Assembly: GCA_021159825.1 (NCBI GenBank)
Contig: JAGHDR010000344.1
Location: 1-6,850, forward strand
DNA length: 6,850 nucleotides
Direction: 5' to 3'
DNA from: Deltaproteobacteria bacterium
GTDB lineage: Bacteria; Desulfobacterota; DSM-4660; Desulfatiglandales; Desulfatiglandaceae
Shown here: positions 1-6,106 of the stretch, one piece after another
Layout: each line of letters begins with the position of its first letter
How positions within the stretch are numbered: the stretch's first letter is position 1
Position numbers and translations under genes: made by a program
The notes under the pieces: generated by a model
Seen by the model: the letters and a program-made list of their open reading frames with translations, nothing else
Database searches by the model: none
Told to the model about the DNA's origin: nothing

Positions 1-1
1 A

Positions 2-352
2 ATAATTGAATATCAAAAAAAAGAGATCAAAAGAAGAATAAAGGTATTGAGAAATAATAGACCGTTACCTGACCTCAAACAGAGAACCGTGATCCTGATT
101 GATGATGGTATTGCGATGGGGTCGACGATGCGGGCAGCTATTAAGCTGTGCAGGGCAGAAAAAGCGAAGAAAATTATAGTTGCATCCCCTGTTGCCGGTG
201 AAAGTATAGCGGGTGAAAATCACAAAATAGTTGAAGGAATTGTCATCCTGGAAATACCCGAATTTTTTTATGCAGTAGCACAGGTTTACATAAACCGGCA
301 TGATGTTTCAGATCAAGAAGCGATCAAGATAATGGGGTCCACTTTAAAATGA
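2..352 (+). CDS. Phosphoribosyltransferase, C-terminal part (5' end outside window)
   Basis: This is the last 116 codons of a type I phosphoribosyltransferase. The frame is open to the left edge, and the residues before the TTG at 47 (EIKRRIKVLRNNRPLPDL) read like the family's usual sequence ahead of the PRPP loop, so that TTG is internal and the true start lies upstream. The PRPP-binding signature is VILIDDGIAMGSTM at about 89-130: hydrophobic strand, two acidic residues, then the phosphate loop. Closest in feel are the roughly 210-residue stand-alone phosphoribosyltransferases of unknown substrate that carry DDGIATGATM; here the loop Thr is Met. Such enzymes act in the cytoplasm on a base and PRPP, but the substrate cannot be told from this fragment. 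The gene is convergent with the histidine kinase, 32 nt apart, with no obvious terminator between them. It looks more A+T rich than the rest of the window. Confidence 0.85.
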   Translation: MIEYQKKEIKRRIKVLRNNRPLPDLKQRTVILIDDGIAMGSTMRAAIKLCRAEKAKKIIVASPVAGESIAGENHKIVEGIVILEIPEFFYAVAQVYINRHDVSDQEAIKIMGSTLK

Positions 353-384
353 GAAAAAGGGCGGGAATCTAATAAATCCAACAC

Positions 385-1959
385 TCACACTTTAATCTGA
401 GCAGGGATGGTGGTAACGGGCAGGGTGACCGTGAAAGTGGCACCTTTTCCCTCCCGGCTGGAGACGCGAATTTGCCCCCCGTGCTTTGCCACGATCCCCT
501 GCGATACGCTGAGCCCCAGACCGGTGCCGCTTCCCTTCGGTTTCGTGGTAAAAAAAGGATCGAAGATGGAATGAAGAATGTGCTCGGGAATGCCGCTTCC
601 GGAATCAATGACTTTCACCGCTACATAGGTTGGGTCGTCCGCGGGAAGCACCAGAACTTCGATAGTGCTTCCCTTGGGAGAAGCGTCGATGGCGTTGAGG
701 ATGAGATTCAGGAAGACCTGTTGCAGCTGCTGGCCGTCGCCGTGTATCCGGGGCAGGTTCCCGGTGGATTGAAACGAAATCTTGATTCCGGAAAGCTTGA
801 TCTGATTGGAGGCCAGGGCAATGGTACCCTCAAGGAGTTCGTCCAACGCGAGCGGCTCCAGTTCCGAACTGCTCTCCCTGGCAAAATCCAGAAGGTTGCT
901 GATGATTTTCTTGGATCGGCCGGCCTCCTGAACCACGTCATGGATCATATCCTTTTTTTCGTCTTCACCCAGTTCCTCATAATCTTCCAGAAGCATATGG
1001 GCCGTAAGGGTGATGTTGTTTAAAGGATTGTTGAGCTCATGGGCCACCCCCGCGGTCAGGGTCCCCACCGCTCTCATTTTGTGGGACTGGACCAGGACCG
1101 CTTCCCGGTTTTCCAGCTCCTGAATCATCTGGTTGATGGCCAGGGCAAGTTCCGTAAACTCGTCCCGGTAACGCCTGGCCGGGGTGATGGGAGTAAAGTC
1201 TCCCGATGCAATTCGCATGGTATAGTCGGAAAAGCGTTTGACATTGCTCAGAATGCGGCTCCCCAAAAAAAAGGCGTTGGCAGTCAGAAACACCAGGAGA
1301 AAAATGAGGGAGTAAAAATGGAGTTGTTTGGATTGAGCAAGCATTTTGCTCAGGCTGTTTCTCTCCCGCTCAATGAGATTCTGGGCCAGGGAAACCAACT
1401 CGCGCCCGATCTTCCTGACCTCGATTTCCATTCGTTCTTTACCGGCTTTTTTCTTGTTAATGGACGGTTGGTTCGAATCGCCCGCCAAAAGATGCTCAAG
1501 GATTTCCCCGTAGTGCTTGAGGTTGGATATCATTTTTTTGTAATTGTCCCGACCCAGGACCTGCTCCAGTTCCCCGATATTTCGATCAAAGATGGCCTTG
1601 GCCTGGTAGACGTTTTCAAGAGCATCATCCAGGTTGGTGTTGTAAAGAAAGAAGTTTTTCTCAAACCGCCGTGCCTGAATGATTTCCACAGTGAAATCAT
1701 TGGCAATTTCCAAAAAACGGAGTTTCTTTTCCACTTTGGCGTTGGCTTCGTTGAGGACGTAAGCGGCGATGACCGCCACAAGGAAAACAATGAAAAAGCT
1801 GAGGCAGATCTGCAAGCGAAGGCTGAGGCGTTTTCGGGAGAGGAGGAACTTTCTGGCCACATCGATTGCATGGGTCCGTTCATATCGACCGTCGAGGCTT
1901 TCCGTTTTTTCCGTCCCCTCCAAATGGTCCCGGGCAACTTCATTTTCGTTGGGATGCAT
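385..1959 (-). CDS. Membrane sensor histidine kinase, NtrB-like, with four-helix sensor and HAMP
   Basis: This 524-residue kinase would autophosphorylate on His and pass the phosphate to a receiver, most likely the one encoded just upstream. Order: a charged cytoplasmic tail (1-48), TM1 (about 50-69), a mostly helical periplasmic region (about 70-212) with ARRFEKNFFLY near 96-106, which resembles the four-helix-bundle sensors of chemoreceptors (4HB_MCP/HBM type), TM2 (about 213-233), HAMP (about 234-288), HisKA with GVAHELNNPL (phosphoacceptor His307), and a HATPase_c domain with N-box NLILNA (418-423), G1 DSGSG (452-456), F-box FDPFFTTK (466-473) and G2 GSGTGLGL (476-483). All catalytic boxes are intact. 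The ATG at 1957-1959 is preceded by GGAGAG (complement of 1964-1969) at good spacing, and no other upstream in-frame start was found. It is the last gene of the minus-strand block, 38 nt after the receiver gene. The signal is unknown. Confidence 0.95.
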   Translation of the reverse strand: MHPNENEVARDHLEGTEKTESLDGRYERTHAIDVARKFLLSRKRLSLRLQICLSFFIVFLVAVIAAYVLNEANAKVEKKLRFLEIANDFTVEIIQARRFEKNFFLYNTNLDDALENVYQAKAIFDRNIGELEQVLGRDNYKKMISNLKHYGEILEHLLAGDSNQPSINKKKAGKERMEIEVRKIGRELVSLAQNLIERERNSLSKMLAQSKQLHFYSLIFLLVFLTANAFFLGSRILSNVKRFSDYTMRIASGDFTPITPARRYRDEFTELALAINQMIQELENREAVLVQSHKMRAVGTLTAGVAHELNNPLNNITLTAHMLLEDYEELGEDEKKDMIHDVVQEAGRSKKIISNLLDFARESSSELEPLALDELLEGTIALASNQIKLSGIKISFQSTGNLPRIHGDGQQLQQVFLNLILNAIDASPKGSTIEVLVLPADDPTYVAVKVIDSGSGIPEHILHSIFDPFFTTKPKGSGTGLGLSVSQGIVAKHGGQIRVSSREGKGATFTVTLPVTTIPAQIKV

Positions 1960-1997
1960 GCAACTCTCCGTGATGGACGACGCCCCTCCCTCCTGGC

Positions 1998-2411
1998 TCA
2001 GGACCCGTCGGTTTCCGAAATTTCGGATTGAATGTTTGAACCGAGCGCTTCGGCGGCCTTTGCAATGACTTTCCGCAAATCGTCCGGTTTAAACGGCTTG
2101 GAGATGAAATCAAACGCACCTTTTTCCATGGCTTCTCTGGCCACCGCCATCATGGCATAGCCGGTGATCATAATCACTTTGGTCCGTTCTGACGATTGAC
2201 GTACGTGTTCCAACACCTGCAAGCCATCAACCTCGTCCATTCGAATGTCCGTCACCACAATATCGAATTCTTTTTGATTGATTCGTTCCAGGGCTTTTTT
2301 CGGGTCTTCAAAAACCTCCACGTTACACCCGATCTTCGCTAAAGCCGGTTTCAGACGCTTCCCCACAATAGGTTCATCATCCAACAGCAGTACTTCCAAT
2401 CCCTCTGCCAT
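1998..2411 (-). CDS. Single-domain response regulator (CheY-like receiver)
   Basis: A 137-residue protein made of one receiver domain and a short polar tail (about 124-137), with no DNA-binding or enzymatic output domain. The acidic pocket is D11/D12, the phosphoacceptor is D55 in VVTDIRM, the signalling Thr is T83 in MITGYA, and the conserved Lys is K105 in SKPF, so it should be phosphorylatable. Its sequence resembles the receivers of NtrC-type regulators rather than chemotaxis CheY. It sits directly upstream of the histidine kinase (38 nt), which is almost certainly its partner. Having no output domain, it must act by protein-protein contact or relay the phosphate onward. The start is well supported: the ATG follows a strong AAGGAGG six bases away. 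Confidence 0.95.
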   Translation of the reverse strand: MAEGLEVLLLDDEPIVGKRLKPALAKIGCNVEVFEDPKKALERINQKEFDIVVTDIRMDEVDGLQVLEHVRQSSERTKVIMITGYAMMAVAREAMEKGAFDFISKPFKPDDLRKVIAKAAEALGSNIQSEISETDGS

Positions 2412-2417
2412 TTTTTT

Positions 2418-2424
2418 CCTCCTT
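2418..2424 (-). promoter_or_regulatory. Shine-Dalgarno site of the response regulator gene
   Basis: The minus strand reads AAGGAGG followed by six A residues and the ATG at 2411-2409. It is the strongest ribosome binding site in the window, which suggests the receiver is made at a higher level than the kinase downstream. Confidence 0.85.
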
Positions 2425-2467
2425 GTATGATAACTTTCGACCTGCCAAAAGTGTACAAAACGGAGCA

Positions 2468-2494
2468 GCCGCTTTCGGGATTGCCCGTACCGGC
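2468..2494 (-). other. Intercistronic hairpin after the second kinase-like gene
   Basis: A nested inverted repeat starts just after the TGA at 2498-2496. The outer stem is GCCG/CGGC (2468-2471 with 2491-2494) and the inner stem is CGGG/CCCG (2476-2479 with 2484-2487), with a small internal loop. On the minus strand a GTTTTGT tract follows several bases after the stem, so it is not a textbook terminator. It may be an attenuator or an RNA-processing or stability element separating the kinase-like genes from the two-component genes in an 84-nt gap. Confidence 0.35.
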
Positions 2495-2495
2495 A

Positions 2496-3317
2496 TCAGG
2501 CGCTTTCAGCCGCCTGCCGAAAGATATCTCTGCCCGCATGGACTTCCACATAAGAGACTCCCGAAATTTGGCCTGCCAGGGCCCGAATGTTTTCCGTCTT
2601 TTTTCGCTTTTCCCTTCTGAGCGCTTTGGTGCGAACCACCACCGTGGCGCCGTCAGCCGTTACATCCACATCACTATATTTTTCCATCAGCGCCAACCTC
2701 ACGCGAATGGAAAGTTCCCTGTCCTTCAGACATTTGATGGAATAGGTCATCGACTGGAATTTTCGATACGAAACCGTCTCCACAATGGCATTCACCGCTT
2801 CATCGGGTTCGATCTGGCTCATGTTGATGACCATGTCGTACAGGGAAGGGTTTGTCTCGTCCCGTCCGAAAACATCAAGGGACCAGCGCTTTTGGACAGC
2901 TTCCTGTTTTTTAAGGAGTTTCCGGGCCTTTTCGATTCCCACGTTTCTTTCAGTGGCCATAAGGGAGACCCGCTCCTCTTCCTTGCATAAAATCCGGATT
3001 TTGAGCACATGGGAAACCCCCAGAACATAGAGATGGGCAGCCAGACCGTAACAGACCACCTTATCGTCCAGAAGACGCACCATGACCGCACTCTGGATGG
3101 CGGCCAGAGCGCGATTTCTCACTTTGGCGGGAAGACCCACCGTAGAAGATGACGGTTCCAGGGATTTCAGGATTTTTGGCTCCGGGATCCGGGATGCTGA
3201 AGCCACCTCCCCTAATATTTTCCGGTCCAGAAGCGCATAACCCGTGGACTCCGCCACCTGCTGCGCGACAGCCCGGCAGGTTTCATAATGATCTGAAGAA
3301 ATCAAGATAATGGACAT
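2496..3317 (-). CDS. Cytidylate-kinase-like protein with degenerate P-loop and BON-like C-terminus (paralogue 2)
   Basis: A 273-residue cytoplasmic protein of the cytidylate-kinase-like family (P-loop NMP-kinase fold), clearly homologous and nearly colinear with the next upstream gene: YGLAAHLYVLG at 90-100 matches YHGLAGHLLLKG, and SLYDMV at 158-163 falls at the same positions as SLYDLV. The N-terminal nucleotide-binding loop is degraded. Where the family has roughly ISR-x3-S-x-G-[RK], this protein reads ISSDHYETCRAVA (6-18), so the Arg, Ser and Gly positions are Ser8, Glu12 and Cys14. The lid region (about 135-150) is also less like the partner. Residues about 195-262 resemble a BON domain (VDVTADGATVVVRT, then ISGVSYVEVH). 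No signal peptide or membrane segment is seen. The ATG is preceded by GAGGGG at good spacing. It follows the paralogue by 54 nt. Kinase activity is doubtful; a regulatory or nucleotide-sensing pseudokinase is a reasonable inference. Confidence 0.85.
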   Translation of the reverse strand: MSIILISSDHYETCRAVAQQVAESTGYALLDRKILGEVASASRIPEPKILKSLEPSSSTVGLPAKVRNRALAAIQSAVMVRLLDDKVVCYGLAAHLYVLGVSHVLKIRILCKEEERVSLMATERNVGIEKARKLLKKQEAVQKRWSLDVFGRDETNPSLYDMVINMSQIEPDEAVNAIVETVSYRKFQSMTYSIKCLKDRELSIRVRLALMEKYSDVDVTADGATVVVRTKALRREKRKKTENIRALAGQISGVSYVEVHAGRDIFRQAAESA

Positions 3318-3348
3318 GACTAACCCCTCACGGTGAAAAAATGTTATT

Positions 3349-3367
3349 CCGGTTTCATGAAAACCGG
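3349..3367 (-). other. Intercistronic hairpin between the two kinase-like genes
   Basis: A perfect 7-bp inverted repeat, CCGGTTT/AAACCGG, with a 5-nt loop lies a few bases after the TGA of paralogue 1 (3374-3372). On the minus strand it is followed by AATAACATTTTTTC. The T run begins about seven bases after the stem, so it is at best a weak or partial terminator, possibly lowering expression of the downstream genes or stabilising the upstream mRNA end. Confidence 0.4.
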
Positions 3368-3371
3368 GTCA

Positions 3372-4184
3372 TCACACAACGTCCAACGGCAGTTTCCGGA
3401 CGGCATGAACCTCCAGCTCGTTGACCCCCGACATCCTCCCCGTGACTTCCGTGGCCCTTTTTCGGACTCTTTGAACATAATGATCGTTTCCCTTGGCATA
3501 CACCAGGATACTGCCATACTCGCTTTTAACACCCACATTGTCAAAGGAATCCGCCAGGCCGGCTTTCAACTGGCAGGCCAGCCCGTAATCTTCCATCTTT
3601 TGCCGGACCTGTTTGGTGGTCTTGAAGGGGGTCCTTTGAGCAGTATCAGAGATAATTTCCACTGCGTCGTCAACGGTCAGTTTGTGAACATGAACCACCA
3701 GGTCATACAGGGAACTGTCCTGTGGATCCACTCCGTAAAGCGATTGCGTCCATTTTCGGCGTTCCTCATCGTCCTTTAACAACAGGGATCTTGCGGCTTC
3801 TTCGGAAATCCTCTCCCGTTTCATCTCAGCCCGGATGCGGTCGGCCAGATCGGCAATCACCCGCACCTTCAATACGTTCGGAATTCCTTTGAGAAGAAGA
3901 TGTCCGGCCAGCCCATGGTAAACCAAGTTATCCTCTTTCACATGCTGGGCCAGCGCATACCGAATGTAAGCGAAAAAGGCCTGCCGGGTGCGGGAAAACC
4001 GGTCCAGAATAGAGGGCGCATCATGGATGGCGCGCACCAGCTTCATTTCAGGGATGTTAAAGTGTTCACTGGCATCAAGGAGGACCTCCCGGCTGATGCA
4101 CTTGTATCCGAGATGGGATGCGACCTTCTCCGCCACCTCCTTCCCCTTGCTGTAAGACCCGCGAGAAATCGTAATAATGGCCAT
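3372..4184 (-). CDS. Cytidylate-kinase-like protein with BON-like C-terminus (paralogue 1)
   Basis: A 270-residue cytoplasmic protein of the cytidylate-kinase-like family. It starts MAIITISRGSYSKGKEVA, a recognisable P-loop of this family (SRGSYSKGK at 7-15), followed by LVYHGLAGHLLLKGIPNVLKVRV (87-109), a lid-like segment with Arg residues (KDDEERRKW, 137-145) and the family's YDL motif (160-162). Residues about 197-263 look like a BON domain (VGVKSEYGSILVYAKG, then RMSGVNELEVH). Substrate and activity are unproven: members of this family are annotated by similarity to CMP kinase but are not the housekeeping Cmk. The frame stays open upstream for 127 codons inside the permease gene, but that stretch is Gly/His/Pro-rich frame shadow. 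The ATG at 4184-4182 has AGGAGG ten bases upstream and begins exactly at the conserved strand. It lies 20 nt after the permease stop, so the two are very likely co-transcribed and may act together. Confidence 0.88.
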   Translation of the reverse strand: MAIITISRGSYSKGKEVAEKVASHLGYKCISREVLLDASEHFNIPEMKLVRAIHDAPSILDRFSRTRQAFFAYIRYALAQHVKEDNLVYHGLAGHLLLKGIPNVLKVRVIADLADRIRAEMKRERISEEAARSLLLKDDEERRKWTQSLYGVDPQDSSLYDLVVHVHKLTVDDAVEIISDTAQRTPFKTTKQVRQKMEDYGLACQLKAGLADSFDNVGVKSEYGSILVYAKGNDHYVQRVRKRATEVTGRMSGVNELEVHAVRKLPLDVV

Positions 4185-4194
4185 GGGTTTATTC

Positions 4195-4200
4195 CCTCCT
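4195..4200 (-). promoter_or_regulatory. Shine-Dalgarno site fixing the start of kinase-like paralogue 1
   Basis: The minus strand reads AGGAGG (part of AGGAGGG) ten bases before the ATG at 4184-4182, in the short gap after the permease stop codon. It supports the 270-residue protein over a 397-residue in-frame extension. Confidence 0.8.
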
Positions 4201-4204
4201 GTTT

Positions 4205-6013
4205 TTAAACACCGTAAATGAGTTTGATCATGCCGATCATAACCACAATAAACACAATACTGATCACCAGACCGGTCTTCATGAAATCCACACTGCGGTA
4301 CCGCCCGGGCCCCATATAAAGGGCGTTGACCTGGTGAGTGGGCAGAATAAACGAGTTGCTGGTGGCAAGCCCCACCACGAGAGCGGCCATTCTGGGATCC
4401 GTGTGGGCCGCAATGGCCATGTTGACCACCAGGGGGACCAGCAGAACCGTGGCGCCCACATTGGAGATGACCAGGGTAAAAATGGTGGAAAGCACCCCGA
4501 TGATCGTTAAAAGAACGATGGGCTGAACATCCCCGATGACGTTCAGGATGGTATGGGCGATCCATGCCGCCGTGCCGGTTTTTTCCGTGGCAATGCCCAG
4601 GGGAATCAACCCGGCCAGGAGAAAAATGGTTCGCCAGTCCACTGATTGGTAGGCCTCGTCAATGCTCAGGACGCGGGTGATAATCATTCCCAAAGCACCC
4701 GTCATGAGGCCGACGGAGAGCTGGATATTGAAGAGGAGAATCATACTCAGGGCAACGGCCAACCAGAAGCCGGCAAAAATGGCCTTTTCGGGGCGCAACA
4801 ACTCCACATCAATAGGGGTGGTAAACAGGAGACTCTTTTCATGCTGCAACACCTGGAGTCGTGGCCATTCGCCGTGAATCAAGACGGCATCCCCCACGGC
4901 AAGGGGAACGTCTCCGATTTCCGCCCGATAGGCTTCCTCACCCCGATAGATGGCCAGGGGCGTGACCTGAAATCGATCCTGCAAATTGATTTCACGAAGG
5001 GTTTTTCCAATTAAAGAAGAGCGGGGTGCCACCACCGCCTCCACAGCACCCGAAGTACTCTCTTCCGTTTCCCCTTTGAAAACTTCAGGGCTCTCCTTAA
5101 GCTGCATTTCCTCTACTTCCACCATGCGCTGGACGTCCTTCTTGCGACCATACACCAGCAAATGCACATCTGACCGCACTTCCTGATCTCCCGTGGGCGA
5201 GAGGACCTTGAAATCGGGCGGTTCGGTCATGGCCAGGACATTGACCAGATAGCGCCTTTTCAGGTCGTCCACCAACACCGGCTCCCGGTAATCCGTATAA
5301 TTCACCGGGGTCTGGATTTCGTAGGTCTCCCCCATTTCCGCCAGGGTGTTTTCAAGGGGACTTTGGGACGCTCCTTCATCAGGTTCCATGCTTCCTTTGG
5401 GAAGAATAAACCGACCCAAGAGAACGAAACAGGCCAGGCCGCCGGCCAACAGCGCCAGACCGATAGGGGTCACATCAAAGAGTCCGAAGGGTTTCAGCCC
5501 GAAAGGCTCCAGAAGATCATTCAACAGGATCAGGGGACTGCTCCCCACCAGGGTAATGGTACCGCCCAGAATGGCCGAAAACCCGATGGGCATGAGGAGC
5601 TGGCTTAAAGGGATTTTCGTGGACTTGCTGATGCGTTGGATGGCCGGCAGAAAAAGGGCGGCGGCGCCGATGTTCTGCATGAAGCTTGAGATGCCGGCCA
5701 CGGTCACGGAGATGGCGATGACCACGCGGGATTTGCCGGCTCCGGCAACCCGCAGGATAGGTCCCACCAACCGATTGATCAGGCCGGTTTTGTCTAACCC
5801 GGCTCCAATAATGATGACCGCGATGATGGAGATCACGGCGTTGCTGCTCATGCCGATAAAGGCCTCTTTCGGTGTCACCAGATCAAGAAGGGGCAAAGAA
5901 ACCATCATGAGAATCGCCACCACATCCACGCGAACCCATTCCACAATAAAAAGAAAAACGGCAATGCCGATCATGACCATGACTAAAATCATTTGAGGCG
6001 TTAGTGTTTCCAT
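4205..6013 (-). CDS. SLC13/DASS-family permease with two internal RCK_C (TrkA_C)-like domains
   Basis: A 602-residue inner-membrane transporter built as two homologous membrane halves (about 8-203 and 410-600) around a cytoplasmic insert (about 204-409). The hairpin-tip motifs of the ion transporter superfamily are visible twice: QNIGAAALFLP (113-123) and SNVGATVLLVP (517-527). The substrate loops read GGTITLVGSSPLILLN (150-165) and SNSFILPTHQVNALYMGPG (552-570). The insert holds one diverged (about 230-300) and one clear (about 328-392, LIGKTLREINL ... VGDAVLIHG) RCK_C domain, a ligand-binding module in many channels and transporters. Family members move dicarboxylates, sulfate and related anions, usually with Na+. 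Sulfate or an organic acid is plausible here but not shown. The ATG at 6013-6011 is the first possible start after an in-frame TAA, yet has only a weak ribosome site (GGG about ten bases away). It lies 93 nt downstream of the universal-stress-like gene. Confidence 0.92.
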   Translation of the reverse strand: METLTPQMILVMVMIGIAVFLFIVEWVRVDVVAILMMVSLPLLDLVTPKEAFIGMSSNAVISIIAVIIIGAGLDKTGLINRLVGPILRVAGAGKSRVVIAISVTVAGISSFMQNIGAAALFLPAIQRISKSTKIPLSQLLMPIGFSAILGGTITLVGSSPLILLNDLLEPFGLKPFGLFDVTPIGLALLAGGLACFVLLGRFILPKGSMEPDEGASQSPLENTLAEMGETYEIQTPVNYTDYREPVLVDDLKRRYLVNVLAMTEPPDFKVLSPTGDQEVRSDVHLLVYGRKKDVQRMVEVEEMQLKESPEVFKGETEESTSGAVEAVVAPRSSLIGKTLREINLQDRFQVTPLAIYRGEEAYRAEIGDVPLAVGDAVLIHGEWPRLQVLQHEKSLLFTTPIDVELLRPEKAIFAGFWLAVALSMILLFNIQLSVGLMTGALGMIITRVLSIDEAYQSVDWRTIFLLAGLIPLGIATEKTGTAAWIAHTILNVIGDVQPIVLLTIIGVLSTIFTLVISNVGATVLLVPLVVNMAIAAHTDPRMAALVVGLATSNSFILPTHQVNALYMGPGRYRSVDFMKTGLVISIVFIVVMIGMIKLIYGV

Positions 6014-6106
6014 AGCGTATTACCCGAATTCTGTTGGCGTATTTGGCTCATAGCGACTGTCCATGCCTCTGTATTGAGCTGTATGTTGCGGAAAGCCCCG
6101 TTACCT

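Noticed and set aside
47..352. TTG at 47 as the start of the phosphoribosyltransferase
   Set aside because: The frame is open back to the window edge and encodes family-like residues before the TTG; a 101-residue protein would lack half the fold.
353..384. Bidirectional terminator between the convergent genes
   Set aside because: No inverted repeat of useful length was found in these 32 bases.
1039..2031. 330-codon plus-strand open frame
   Set aside because: It is antisense to the histidine kinase and part of the receiver, shows no recognisable domain, and the minus-strand genes have intact motifs.
2425..2450. Possible sigma-54 promoter TGGCAG-N5-AAGTT before the response regulator gene
   Set aside because: The -24 half is good but the -12 half lacks the GC (reads GT) and the TTGC core, so it was not called. 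A sigma-70 reading (TTGTAC ... TATCAT) has a spacer of about 20 nt, also too long.
4185..4565. 127-codon in-frame N-terminal extension of kinase-like paralogue 1
   Set aside because: It lies wholly inside or against the end of the permease gene, is Gly/His/Pro/Arg-rich low-quality sequence, and the internal ATG at 4184 has a good ribosome site and starts exactly at the conserved P-loop strand.
5346..5996. 216-codon plus-strand open frame
   Set aside because: It is antisense to the membrane half of the permease; Met/Thr/Arg-rich composition is what the reverse of hydrophobic codons produces.
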